Position numbers and translations under genes: made by a program
The notes under the pieces: model-generated
Seen by the model: the letters and a program-made list of their open reading frames with translations, nothing else
Told to the model about the DNA's origin: nothing
Database searches by the model: none
Source of the DNA: CAZFLM01 sp964519955
GTDB lineage: Bacteria; Armatimonadota; Chthonomonadetes; Chthonomonadales; CAJBBX01
Direction of reading: 5' to 3'
NCBI GenBank assembly: GCA_964519955.1
Contig: CAZFLM010000010.1
Location: 59,691-123,690 of the forward strand
Length of the DNA: 64,000 nt
Shown: one piece after another, positions 24,527 to 33,039 of the stretch
How the letters are laid out: each line of letters begins with the position of its first letter
How positions within the stretch are numbered: position 1 is the first letter of the stretch

Positions 24527-25867
24527 ATGCGCGTCGTGGTCGTCTGCCTGGCAGCCGCCCTCTGCGCGGCCCTACCGACCAGCGCCTCCCCATGCCCCGC
24601 TGAGCCCGACACCATCGACATCGCCCCGGTCTGGTCCGGCCACCCCGTCGGGTTCGCGCTCCTCACAGCGGGCAAGCGGCAGTTCGTCGCGTACTACGAC
24701 GACCAGCGCCGCATGACCGTGGCCGCGCGCACCATCCCCTCCACCGAGTGGCACAAGGTGGTGCTGCATGAGACGCTCGGGTGGGACAGCCACAACTACG
24801 TCACGATGGCCGCCGACCGCACGGGATGTCTGCACCTGAGCGGCAACATGCACGTGCGCCCGCTCGTCTACTTCCGGACCGCCAGGCCGTGGGACATCGA
24901 CACGTTCGAGCGCGTCAGCCCGATGGTGGGGCCGAACGAGCAGCGCTGCACGTACCCGGAGTTCCTCGAGGGCGCGCGGGGGCAGCTCCTGTTCACCTAC
25001 CGCGACGGCGCGAGCGGCAGCGGGGACCAGATCTGGAACGCGTACGATCCCGCAGCCCACACGTGGCGCCGGCTGCTGGACAGGCCGCTCACCGCAGGCG
25101 GCGGCAAGATGAACGCGTACTTCCACGGCCCCGTGCGCGGCCCGGACGGCTGGTTCCATCTCTGCTGGGTCTGGCGGAACACCCCGGACTGCGCCACCAA
25201 CCACGACCTCTCCTACGCCCGCTCCCGCGACATGGTGCACTGGGAGTCCGCCGCCGGCAAGCCCCTCACGCTGCCGATCACCGTGCAGACCGCCGACATC
25301 GTCGACCCGGTGCCTCCCGGCGGCGGCATGCTCAACGGGAACACGAAGATCGGGTTCGACACCCGGAAGCGCGCCGTCATCGCCTACCACAAGTTCGACG
25401 CGGACGGCAACTCCCAGATCTACAACGCGCGGTTCGAGGGTGGCAAGTGGGTGAACCATTTGGCCAGTGACTGGCACTATCGATGGGAGTTCAAGGGCGG
25501 CGGCTCGATCGTGGCTGAGATCGGGCTCAGCGGGGTGCGTCCAGACGGCATGGGGCGCCTGGTCCAGACGTACTGGCACGCGAAGCTCGGGAGCGGCGGC
25601 TGGCTGCTCGACCCCGACACGCTCGCGCCGCTCGGCCCGCTACCGCCCGCGCCGCCGAAGCGCGCCGCGCCACAGCCCGCCGCCAGCGGCTACCCGGGCA
25701 TGGAGTGGCGCTCGGCCGGAGACCTGGGCAAGAGCCCCGAGCGCGGCGTGCGCTACATCCTGCGCTGGGAGACGCTGCCCGCCAACCGAGACCGCGCCCG
25801 CGAGGGAACGCCGCCGCCCCCCACCATGCTGCGCCTGGTGCGAGTACGGGAGGCGGACGCCAACTGA
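24527..25867 (+). CDS. Secreted BNR-4-type beta-propeller protein
   Basis: The 446-residue protein has a signal peptide (MRVVVVCLAAALCAALPTSA) and a propeller with the BNR-4 pattern: DSHNYVTMAADRTGCLHLSGNMH, YPEFLEGARGQLLFTYRDG, HLCWVWRNTPDCATNHDLSYARS and IGFDTRKRAVIAYHKFD. The BNR-4 family includes polysaccharide lyases and rhamnose-specific hydrolases acting on ulvan, rhamnogalacturonan or arabinogalactan side chains, plus many uncharacterised members. Conserved His and Tyr residues are present, but the exact class cannot be fixed by eye. Confidence 0.75.
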   Translation: MRVVVVCLAAALCAALPTSASPCPAEPDTIDIAPVWSGHPVGFALLTAGKRQFVAYYDDQRRMTVAARTIPSTEWHKVVLHETLGWDSHNYVTMAADRTGCLHLSGNMHVRPLVYFRTARPWDIDTFERVSPMVGPNEQRCTYPEFLEGARGQLLFTYRDGASGSGDQIWNAYDPAAHTWRRLLDRPLTAGGGKMNAYFHGPVRGPDGWFHLCWVWRNTPDCATNHDLSYARSRDMVHWESAAGKPLTLPITVQTADIVDPVPPGGGMLNGNTKIGFDTRKRAVIAYHKFDADGNSQIYNARFEGGKWVNHLASDWHYRWEFKGGGSIVAEIGLSGVRPDGMGRLVQTYWHAKLGSGGWLLDPDTLAPLGPLPPAPPKRAAPQPAASGYPGMEWRSAGDLGKSPERGVRYILRWETLPANRDRAREGTPPPPTMLRLVRVREADAN

Positions 25868-25897
25868 GACCGGCGCGGCATGAGGAGACCACCTGCC

Positions 25898-26761
25898 ATG
25901 CTGAGCTGCACCGCTCTGCTCTGCCTCGCCGTGTTGGCCGCATGCCCGCAGGCCCCAGCCCAGTCCACGCCATCCCAGGATGTGCTGCGGAAGCGCAGCG
26001 ACTTCTTCCACCACCTCATGCCGGATACCACGCCTCAACAGATCGAGGCCGCTCTCGGCAAGCCGGACACGCACCGCGATGGGCGGCCTGTGTACCGATT
26101 GCTCATGGGCGAAGCAACCGTCGAAGTCGAGGACCAGCAGCTCAGGCGTGTGGCGGAATGCGGCGGTCCTCACGGAGGCAAGCCGTGGGAGCTGTTCTGC
26201 AGGTTCGAGTCGCGCCAAAGCGATGCTGAACTGGCGCGGCGGGAGCAGTTGCTCGCCACGGCAGGCGCCAAGCGCTTCGTCGAGCAAACCAGGGCGTCGC
26301 TGGCGTGCTCCGGCATCGGTCCTGCCAGTGTCGTCTACCTGATCCGCGGCGGCTATGCGGCGGCCGATATGATGTTCCCGCTTATTGCCAGCAACGGCGA
26401 ACTGGGTCAGCAACTGGCCAGAATGACCGTCCATCGGCGCGGCAAGGACACCGTGGTCTATCGGGCCTGGGACGAGTGGGACCGCCTGCGCCCGGGCACG
26501 GCGACCAGTGCCGCCGTCGCGCAGCGCGCAGCGGCCCTGGCGAAGTGGGCGAGCCTGCGAGACGACGCGCAGCGCCGGCAGGCGTTCGGCGCGCCCGACC
26601 GCGACACGGGCCCCTACTCCGGCACAGCCTTCTACTGGGTTCCGGACGGCCTCCTCGTCCTGTCGTCGCGCACTCCGTCGTACCTCTACCAGCCGGGCGC
26701 GGACAACCAGGTCAGCCTGGATGAGTGGATCGCGGGGAAGCGGCCGACGCGCCGGCACTGA
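25898..26761 (+). CDS. Secreted protein, paralogue 1 of an unrecognised family
   Basis: The 287-residue protein has a signal sequence MLSCTALLCLAVLAACPQ containing a possible lipobox (LAAC). The mature part opens with RSDFFHHLMPDTTPQQIEAA then LGKPDTHRDGRPVYRL, which recalls the BamE/SmpA-like pattern of a helix followed by LGxPD. The C-terminal half has RRGKDTVVYRAWDEWDRLRP and a final GADNQVSLDEWIAGKRP. The next gene is a tandem paralogue, and its start MLSRLSLICL supports the ATG at 25898 here. Function unknown; location probably the outer or inner membrane face. Confidence 0.65.
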   Translation: MLSCTALLCLAVLAACPQAPAQSTPSQDVLRKRSDFFHHLMPDTTPQQIEAALGKPDTHRDGRPVYRLLMGEATVEVEDQQLRRVAECGGPHGGKPWELFCRFESRQSDAELARREQLLATAGAKRFVEQTRASLACSGIGPASVVYLIRGGYAAADMMFPLIASNGELGQQLARMTVHRRGKDTVVYRAWDEWDRLRPGTATSAAVAQRAAALAKWASLRDDAQRRQAFGAPDRDTGPYSGTAFYWVPDGLLVLSSRTPSYLYQPGADNQVSLDEWIAGKRPTRRH

Positions 26762-26797
26762 CGAACACCCCTGCCTGGCCCATCCACGAGTCGCGCT

Positions 26798-26819
26798 GGA
26801 CGGGCACGGAGGCCCATCC
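26798..26819 (+). repeat. 3'-end hairpin repeat, copy C
   Basis: GGACGGGC / loop ACGGAG / GCCCATCC, 36 bases after the stop of paralogue 1 in sense orientation. The flank to 26850 (ending GATCCAGGCTAG) matches positions 40761-40799 at 33 of 39 bases. Confidence 0.65.
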
Positions 26820-26869
26820 CACTACGGCCCTCGCGCACGATCCAGGCTAGGGCATAGGGACACCTGACC

Positions 26870-27739
26870 ATGCTGAGCCGTCTATCGCTGATCTGCCTTG
26901 TCGCGGTTGCCGCGTCCTCGCTGGGCGCCGCCCAGTCCGCGCCGTCCGCCGAGACACTCCAGAAGCGCCAGGCGTTCCTCCACCACCTGATGCCCGATGC
27001 CACGCCTGCCCAGATCGAGGCCGCGCTCGGCAAGCCGGACACCCGCCGCGACGGCAAGCCCGCCTACCGGATGCGGCGCGGGGTGGTGACCATCGAGGCG
27101 GACAAGCACGGGCTGAAGGAGGTCGAGCACCTCGATCCCGGCGATGGCAGCATGGGGGACGTGTACTACCGGAGGCGGGGACCACGCCCCAGCGCGGCGG
27201 TCATCGCGCGACGCGAGAAGGCGCTGTCGTCGGACAGCGTCACCAACCCTAGCGAGTGGACCGATCCGTCGATCGGCTGCTCGGGGACCGGCGATGCGTG
27301 CGCCGCGTACACCATCCGCGACGGCTACGTTGTCGTGCAGGCCATGTACTGGCTGATGGGCGCAACCGGCCCGCTGGCAAGCCAGGCCGCCAAGGTGACC
27401 CTCCACCGGCATGGGCGAGATACCGTGGTCTACCGCGCCTGGGACAACTGGGACAAGCTGAGGCCGGCAACCGCAACCGACGCCGCCGTCGCGCAGCGCG
27501 AAGCAGTCCTGCGGCGCCCGGCGGCAGAGAAGCCGACACGCCGCGACCTAGGCGCGCTCGGCCCGTGCGACGGGCACTGGGGCTCTGGTGTGGACTACCA
27601 GGTGTTCTGGCTGCCCGACGGCCTGCTCATCTCGGCGTTCGGCCAGCCCAGCAGGGCCCACTTGTCCCAGCCCGGCGCGGACCGCCAGGTCGGTCTGAAG
27701 GAGTGGCTCGCCGGGAAGCGACCCGCTCGGAAGCGCTGA
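26870..27739 (+). CDS. Secreted protein, paralogue 2 of an unrecognised family
   Basis: The 289-residue protein aligns with the preceding gene along its whole length: RQAFLHHLMPDATPAQIEAA, LGKPDTRRDGKPAYRM, RHGRDTVVYRAWDNWDKLRP and GADRQVGLKEWLAGKRPARK. It has a signal peptide (MLSRLSLICLVAVAASSLGAAQ) without a lipobox cysteine, so it may be fully released where paralogue 1 is anchored. Cysteines in SIGCSGTGDACAAY are partly shared with SLACSGIG in paralogue 1. The stop codon directly abuts the stop of the convergent YwiC-like gene with no spacer. Confidence 0.65.
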   Translation: MLSRLSLICLVAVAASSLGAAQSAPSAETLQKRQAFLHHLMPDATPAQIEAALGKPDTRRDGKPAYRMRRGVVTIEADKHGLKEVEHLDPGDGSMGDVYYRRRGPRPSAAVIARREKALSSDSVTNPSEWTDPSIGCSGTGDACAAYTIRDGYVVVQAMYWLMGATGPLASQAAKVTLHRHGRDTVVYRAWDNWDKLRPATATDAAVAQREAVLRRPAAEKPTRRDLGALGPCDGHWGSGVDYQVFWLPDGLLISAFGQPSRAHLSQPGADRQVGLKEWLAGKRPARKR

Positions 27740-28582
27740 TCAGCGCATCGCCAGCGCAACTACCACGGTGAACCAGAGCGTGCAGGCGATCTCGCCGACG
27801 CCGACGAGGGCGAGGCGGGGCAGCCGGTTGGTGCGGCGCAGGAGCATGGCCAGCGCCCGCACATAGGCCGGAGCCACCGCCAGCCAGACCGTGCCCGGCG
27901 ACGAGGGCGCAACGACGCCGGCGATGGCGGCGAGCGGGAGCGCGGCGGCGGCGTGGTAGGCCACGACCGGCCACGCCACGCGCCGGCGCTCCGGCCGGCC
28001 GAACGCCCCGCGCACCTTCGCCGCCTCCAGCAAGCCGCGCACGTGGGCGACGCTGCTGCCGAAGAAGAGCCAGCAGAGCGCCCAGAGCGCCCAAGCGTGC
28101 GCGTCGAGCCGCCCGCCCCCGACGGCGATCGCGGCAGGCGCGCCCAGGCAGAGCCCCGCCACGCCCAGCCACTCCCCCGCTGCGGTCCGATCGAGGCGGG
28201 CGCGGGTGCGGCGCAGCGCGAGATGGAGCCCGTACAGCGCGCCGGCCGCCCCGCCGAGCCCGAGCAGCGGCAACGCGTGGGTGACGCCGAGCAGAGCAAC
28301 CCCGGTGAGTGCGCCGAGGGTTCCGTACACGGCGAGCCAGGGCAGCGCCATCGACCGCTGGCGAGGCCGGAGCGCGGTGTCCGCAGCGTTGCGGGCCAGG
28401 AAGAGCGAGACGAGGGTCAGCAGGAGCAGGACCGAGGCCGGCACACGCGGCTCCGGCGCGGCGGCAAAGCCGATGGCCGCGGGGCTGAGGAGCATGAACC
28501 ACGCGCCGTGCTCGTGCGGCAGGAGCAGGCGGACACGCCTTCTCGCGCGCGGTTCGGCGGCGGCGTGTGTAGACACAGACAT
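27740..28582 (-). CDS. YwiC-like polytopic membrane protein
   Basis: The 280-residue protein has the family signature LLPHEHGAWFMLLSPAAIGF near residues 20-39 and about eight hydrophobic segments. These include a SVLLLLTLVSLFLARNAADTA segment and a C-terminal EIACTLWFTVVVALA. YwiC-like proteins are inner-membrane proteins of unknown role, distantly like UbiA-type prenyltransferases in topology. GGGAG lies nine bases before the ATG. It is convergent with paralogue 2, with no intergenic base between the stops. Confidence 0.8.
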   Translation of the reverse strand: MSVSTHAAAEPRARRRVRLLLPHEHGAWFMLLSPAAIGFAAAPEPRVPASVLLLLTLVSLFLARNAADTALRPRQRSMALPWLAVYGTLGALTGVALLGVTHALPLLGLGGAAGALYGLHLALRRTRARLDRTAAGEWLGVAGLCLGAPAAIAVGGGRLDAHAWALWALCWLFFGSSVAHVRGLLEAAKVRGAFGRPERRRVAWPVVAYHAAAALPLAAIAGVVAPSSPGTVWLAVAPAYVRALAMLLRRTNRLPRLALVGVGEIACTLWFTVVVALAMR

Positions 28583-28624
28583 CGAGCGGCTCCCTCGGTG
28601 GGCTGAACCTCGACGCCTGGGGTG

Positions 28625-28646
28625 GGACGGGCGTCCCTGCCCGTCC
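28625..28646 (-). repeat. 3'-end hairpin repeat, copy E
   Basis: On the minus strand GGACGGGC / loop AGGGAC / GCCCGTCC, a perfect eight-base stem, nine bases after the stop of the pectate-lyase-like gene in sense orientation. Confidence 0.65.
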
Positions 28647-28654
28647 TGGAGCCC

Positions 28655-30124
28655 CTACCGCAGCACCGTATCCTCCTGCGGCTCTCCGTCGCGCGTCCAC
28701 CCCATGAGCCGTACGTACGCCTTGCTCCCTGGCGTTCGGGCGAACAGGTGGGTCGCCGGCACGTTGCTCATCACCAGGCCATTCACGACCACGTTCGAGA
28801 GCTTGTTGGGACTATCCACCAGAAACGCGCGGCCGTTCGCCTGCTGCACCATCGCCCCGTCGGCCACGACGTTCTTCGGGGCGAACGAGCTGATGGACAG
28901 GTTGCTGAACTGCAGCGTCGCCCCGCCGAAGTCCGGCTCGATGAGCACCGCGGCCTGCCTGGCGACCGGGCCGCCTTCCGCCGGTAACGTGGCGTGCGGG
29001 TCGATGCTCACGTGCACCATGCAGTTGCTGAGCTGGTTCGGCAGTATGGTCCCGAGCACGCACTCCCAGCCCACGGTCACGTTGTCGAGTTTCATGTTGT
29101 GCACGGAGCCCCACGGCGCCTGGCCCCACGGGTGGACGACCTCCTCGCCGGTCAGCACGTCGCGGAACGGGTGCGCCTTCGAGGTGCCGAGTCGCATGCC
29201 CGTGTGCGCCAGGAAGACGACCACGTCGTTGATGGAGTAGCCGTCCACACTGCCGAAGTCGAAGACGATGTTGTCCTCGTGAGAGGTGATGATGTCGTGC
29301 AGGATGGCGTGCTGCCAGGAGATGGGCTCCTCGACGTTCGGCACGAGGTGGATGCCCTCGAAGCGGATGGTGTCCTTGGCCTCGCGCAGGGCGAAGGCGC
29401 GCTTGTAGCCGTAGAGGTAGCAGCGCTGGATGAAGACCTTGCCGCATCCGCTCACCGCGAAGAAGTCCCAGTAGCGACCGCAGGTGATGTCCTCGATGGT
29501 CGTGCTGGCGACGCCGGGGCGGATCGTGAACGTCGGCCCGCAGGGCTTCACGTGGTCCGCGAGGAAGCGGGCGCGCCGCTCCTCCGGCGAGGCGTAGCGG
29601 TAGGGCGACTTCGGGTCGTCGAACTCCTTGTCGGAGGGCCAGGGCTGCCGGTCGTACAGGATATAGAGCCCCCGCACCGTGTTGCCGCCGGTCAGTTCGA
29701 AGAGCGGCGCCTTCGTCTTCCCCTCGTATTCCGACTTCGCCGGGCGCGCCAGGATCACCGCGCCGGTCTGCATCTTGCGCGGCGTGCCCTCCCACGCGAT
29801 GAACGGCATGCCCGCGTGCGCGCCGACCAGGCTGGTCCCCTGCCGCACGACGACGCGCCGCGTCAGCACGTACCCGCCGCCCGGCGCAACCGGGTCGACC
29901 CACACCGTCTCGCCCCGCTTCGCCGCCGCGTCAAGCGCTCGCTGGAACGCCGCCGTATCGTCGGTCTTCCCGTCGCCCTTCGCCCCGAACGCGCGGACGT
30001 GCAGGCCGTCAGCCAGGGCGGCCGATGCCGTCCACGTGACCAACCCGAACACCAGGACCGAGACCGCCCACCTTCTACGACGGACGTCCCTGCCCGTCCC
30101 CGCAGACCCCCGGATGGCGCTCAC
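28655..30124 (-). CDS. Secreted pectate-lyase-superfamily (beta-helix) protein
   Basis: The product (489 residues from GTG 30124) has a signal peptide RRRRWAVSVLVFGLVTWTAS ending ALA. The mature N-terminus VRAFGAKGDGKTDDTAAFQR is the hallmark of the pectate-lyase-3/GH28-like beta-helix superfamily. Repeated short beta-strand units follow (TIEDITCGRYWDFFAVSGCG, VHNMKLDNVTVGWECVLG). Substrate unknown. The GTG overlaps the UROD stop by two bases (GTGA), implying coupled translation. However, a dispersed hairpin repeat occupies codons 9-15, so the true start could lie nearer the signal peptide. Confidence 0.7.
   Translation of the reverse strand: MSAIRGSAGTGRDVRRRRWAVSVLVFGLVTWTASAALADGLHVRAFGAKGDGKTDDTAAFQRALDAAAKRGETVWVDPVAPGGGYVLTRRVVVRQGTSLVGAHAGMPFIAWEGTPRKMQTGAVILARPAKSEYEGKTKAPLFELTGGNTVRGLYILYDRQPWPSDKEFDDPKSPYRYASPEERRARFLADHVKPCGPTFTIRPGVASTTIEDITCGRYWDFFAVSGCGKVFIQRCYLYGYKRAFALREAKDTIRFEGIHLVPNVEEPISWQHAILHDIITSHEDNIVFDFGSVDGYSINDVVVFLAHTGMRLGTSKAHPFRDVLTGEEVVHPWGQAPWGSVHNMKLDNVTVGWECVLGTILPNQLSNCMVHVSIDPHATLPAEGGPVARQAAVLIEPDFGGATLQFSNLSISSFAPKNVVADGAMVQQANGRAFLVDSPNKLSNVVVNGLVMSNVPATHLFARTPGSKAYVRLMGWTRDGEPQEDTVLR
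30079..30099 (-). repeat. 3'-end hairpin repeat, copy F
   Basis: On the minus strand GGACGGGCAGGGACGTCCGTC, an imperfect stem with loop AGGGAC. It begins about 20 bases after the stop of the UROD-like gene at 30121 in sense orientation, and overlaps the first codons of the following gene. Confidence 0.55.
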
Positions 30125-31308
30125 GCGTCGTACCTCCCGAAGTGCTGGATGGCCGACATGATCAGCCGCATGCCGGTCAGGCGCGAGCCGTTGTTGATGG
30201 AGCCGGCCGTCGTGAAGCTGAGGCCGCGGTGCTCGCGCGCTTGCTCGAAGTCGCGCAGGAACTCCAGCACGATGTTCAGCTCCTCGTGGCGGCTGAAGGT
30301 GAACGGGGCGAGCTGCCCGCAGATGACCGCGCCCGGCAGGTGCCGGCGGATTTCCGAGACCTTGACCGTCGGGCCGAAGTTCACGCTCTTCAGATCGAGG
30401 CGCCCGAGGATGGGCAGCAGGTGGCTCATGGCGGAGTCGGAGTGCTGGCCGCGTGAGTGCTCGGGCGCGGGCGCGTAGACGTCGAAGATGCCCTTGAGGA
30501 TCGGGTAGCCGAAGAACTCGTACATGCGCGCGTTCAGCAGGCAGCAGTTGTCGTCGCACCAGTAGAAGCCGCGCGGGCTCGTCGCGGGCGTGTGGCCGGC
30601 CTCCTCGTCGAGCACCCGCCCGATGCCCAGCATGGCGCGCAGGATGGTGTCGCGATAGCGCGCGGCCAAGTCGGCATCATCGTCGATGAGGTAGATGAGG
30701 TTCTCCGGACCGTACACCGACATCGCGAACGTGATCGGCCCGCGCTGGCCCCGATAGAGCGGCGGCGGCACGCCCAATGCACGCAATCGGTCGCGCTCCT
30801 CGTCCCAGTTGTCGGGAAGCAGGAAGCGCCGGAGGTTGCCGGGCTCCAGCCGCTCATCCACGCGGTCCAGCAGCGCCTTCAGCTCGTCAGGGGTGCTCGC
30901 CGCCTGGTGCAGCCACCACGACCAGCCGACCCACTCGTTCCGCGCCTCGAACAGGTCGTGCAGCCCCTTGGTTCCGGGCCAACGCCGGGATGGGTCGCCG
31001 GGGTCCTCCGGCAGCAGGCGCCGCCCGACGATGCGCTCGGCGCGGTCGTTGTAGGCGTGGTTCAGCTCGACGCGCCACTCGGCGTCATGGTCGTAGCGCC
31101 AGTAATCCTCGGCAATGCCCAGCTCGTCGTAGACGCACTCCCCGCTCATCATGATGCCGAGCGGGACCTGCGGGATGTTTGCGCCGAAGGGGTCCTTGGC
31201 GGCGACGGCCTGGTCCGCCCAGAAGCGCTCCAGGTCCACCGGCGCGAGCCCATCGTGCCGCTGCGTCTCCGCCACCAGCCACTCTGCCTGCTTCAGATGC
31301 TCCCCCAT
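30121..31308 (-). CDS. UROD/MtaA-superfamily-like protein (copy 1)
   Basis: The 395-residue protein has the overall pattern of uroporphyrinogen-decarboxylase-family proteins found beside sugar and methyl metabolism genes: PLGIMMSGECVYDELGIAED, GPITFAMSVYGPENLIYLID, GFYWCDDNCCLLNARMYEFF, FGPTVKVSEIRRHLPGAVIC and TAGSINNGSRLTGM. These are not heme-pathway enzymes as a rule; some relatives are corrinoid-dependent methyltransferases. The ATG at 31308 has GGGGGCAGG upstream; the longer frame merely translates an intergenic tract. It precedes the pectate-lyase-like gene in one transcript. Confidence 0.7.
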   Translation of the reverse strand: MGEHLKQAEWLVAETQRHDGLAPVDLERFWADQAVAAKDPFGANIPQVPLGIMMSGECVYDELGIAEDYWRYDHDAEWRVELNHAYNDRAERIVGRRLLPEDPGDPSRRWPGTKGLHDLFEARNEWVGWSWWLHQAASTPDELKALLDRVDERLEPGNLRRFLLPDNWDEERDRLRALGVPPPLYRGQRGPITFAMSVYGPENLIYLIDDDADLAARYRDTILRAMLGIGRVLDEEAGHTPATSPRGFYWCDDNCCLLNARMYEFFGYPILKGIFDVYAPAPEHSRGQHSDSAMSHLLPILGRLDLKSVNFGPTVKVSEIRRHLPGAVICGQLAPFTFSRHEELNIVLEFLRDFEQAREHRGLSFTTAGSINNGSRLTGMRLIMSAIQHFGRYDA

Positions 31309-31622
31309 CGCCTGCCCCCTAGATCGCGACTTGCGAACTGCTGGTTCACCACAGAGCCACTGAGAACACAGAGGGTGCACAGAGAAGGACTGATGAGAGT
31401 GCATCGTCTTCCGCCATCGGCCTTCGTCCGCATCCGTCCGTGTCCATCTCCGGTTGCCGTTCTCTGTGCAGCCTCAGCGTTCTCCGTTGCTCTGTGGTGA
31501 ACCAGCCGTCTGCCGTACCTTCGTCTGCGTCCATCTGCGTCCATCAGCGTTCGCGGTTGCCGTTCTCTGTGCAGCCTCCGTGCTCTCCGTGGCTCTGTGA
31601 TGAACCAGCCGTTGCCCTGCCG
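31309..31622. repeat. Intergenic tracts of CACAGAG/CTCTGTG type
   Basis: Repeated, decayed units of the form ACCACAGAGCCACTGAGAAC, ACACAGAGGGTGCACAGAG and their reverse complements (TTCTCTGTGCAGCC twice, GCTCTGTGGTGAACCAGCC and GCTCTGTGATGAACCAGCC) fill the gap. TCTGCGTCCATCTGCGTCC lies near 31518. The two ~65-base blocks at 31460-31508 and 31559-31612 are similar to each other. Frames across it are not credible genes. Confidence 0.7.
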
Positions 31623-32861
31623 TCAGTCGCTGCCCTTCGCCGCTGTCTTCAGCACTGCCCGATACGCGGGCAGGTAGTGCAGCACCTTCTGGGCGATCGC
31701 CTCGCGCATGGGCTCGACCGCCTCGCCCTCGCCGCCCTTGGTCGCCGGGCTCGGGTAGACGCGGTTCGTCAGGAACACGACGTATGTCTTGGTGCGGGTG
31801 TCGAGCCAGAGCCAGGTGCCGGTGTAGCCCGTGTGGCCGATGACGTAGCTGCCGGGCTCCGCGTTCAGCGGCGTGGCGAACATGCCCGTGGGCTCGTAGA
31901 CGGCCCAGCCGATGCTGCGGAGCGTCGTCACGCCCTCGGGAGTCTGGATGGTCGACATGGCCCGCACGGTCTCGGGCTTCAGGATGCGCTTGCGGGCATA
32001 CGTGCCCCCATTCAGCACGAGCTGCGCGTAGCGGCTGAGGTCGGCGGCCGTCGAGTAGAGGCCCGCGTTGCCCGGGCAGAGCGTGTCGGCGCCGTGGTAG
32101 TTGGCGAGCGGGTCGTGCACCTCGCCCTGGATCAGGCTGCCGTCCTCTCGGACGCCGACCGGGGCGCACCGTGCCCGCTGATCCGCGGTCGGGCGATAGG
32201 TCGTGTCCAGCATGCCGAGCGGGCCCCACACGCGCTTCCGCATCAGTTCCTCGGTCGACACGCCGGCGACAGCCTGGACAACGTGCGCCATGACCTGCAG
32301 GTTGAGGCAGCTATAGAGCACCTTGCTGCGCGGCTCGTATGAGAGCGGCAGGGACGCGTAGTGCCGGGCGAGCGCCTGGGCGTGCGTCTCCTCCGGCTTC
32401 CGCTTCTTCTCGACCACGCTCCACGTCTCGTAGGCCTTCAGGCCGGACACGTGCGTGAGCAGGTCCTTCAGCGTCACGCGGCCCTTGCCCTTCGCCTCGA
32501 ACCCCGGGAGATACTTCGCGACCGGGTCGTCCAGCGCGATCTTGCCATCGCCGAGCAGCAGCATCGCGGCCGGCGTCGCGCCGCAGACCTTCGAGCACGA
32601 CGCCAGATCGAACACCGTGTCCAGCTTCATCTCGGGACTATCGGCGGCATAGGTGAACCGCCCGTACGCCTTGTGCCACAGCACCTTCCCGCGCTGGCCG
32701 ATCAGCAGCACGCCGCCCGGGTAGCGCCCCTCGGCGATGCCCTTCTGCATGATCTCGTCGAGCCCCGCAAGCCCGGGAGTCTCGACAGCCCGCACATCCG
32801 CCGCAACGGCGCTCCCAGCCAGCGTCAGCAGCGCCACACACACCACAACAGCTCCGTACAC
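31623..32861 (-). CDS. Secreted beta-lactamase-family serine hydrolase
   Basis: The 412-residue protein has a signal peptide (GAVVVCVALLTLAGSAVAA) and the class-C-like catalytic triad of motifs: SCSK (SxxK) near residue 88, YSC in place of YxN near 183, and HTG near 343. Members include esterases, D-aminopeptidases and penicillin-binding-like proteins; true antibiotic resistance is unlikely. AGGAGG lies seven bases before GTG 32861 and four before TTG 32864; the better spacing favours GTG. Confidence 0.85.
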   Translation of the reverse strand: MYGAVVVCVALLTLAGSAVAADVRAVETPGLAGLDEIMQKGIAEGRYPGGVLLIGQRGKVLWHKAYGRFTYAADSPEMKLDTVFDLASCSKVCGATPAAMLLLGDGKIALDDPVAKYLPGFEAKGKGRVTLKDLLTHVSGLKAYETWSVVEKKRKPEETHAQALARHYASLPLSYEPRSKVLYSCLNLQVMAHVVQAVAGVSTEELMRKRVWGPLGMLDTTYRPTADQRARCAPVGVREDGSLIQGEVHDPLANYHGADTLCPGNAGLYSTAADLSRYAQLVLNGGTYARKRILKPETVRAMSTIQTPEGVTTLRSIGWAVYEPTGMFATPLNAEPGSYVIGHTGYTGTWLWLDTRTKTYVVFLTNRVYPSPATKGGEGEAVEPMREAIAQKVLHYLPAYRAVLKTAAKGSD

Positions 32862-33039
32862 CAAGCGACCTCCTGCGTTCTGCGTTGAACGGTATGGGCA
32901 ACCGGCCCCGTGGACCCAGCGTCTGAGAGCATGGACGCCGGCAGCTCCTCAGGAACCCGAGGGCTCCCTGGCGAATAGTATGGCTCAGCACGCGAACCGT
33001 GGGGATCCGACCCGACGGTGCGCCTCACGGGAGAGTGAC

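Noticed and set aside
30121..31308. Heme-pathway uroporphyrinogen decarboxylase (hemE)
   Set aside because: Overall pattern and neighbours fit the catabolic UROD-like group, and no other heme genes are near.
31309..31404. N-terminal extension of UROD copy 1
   Set aside because: It translates CACAGAG-type intergenic repeats; ATG 31308 has a ribosome site.
31623..32861. Antibiotic-resistance beta-lactamase
   Set aside because: The motifs are those of the wider serine hydrolase family; YxN reads YSC and KTG reads HTG, so resistance is not supported.
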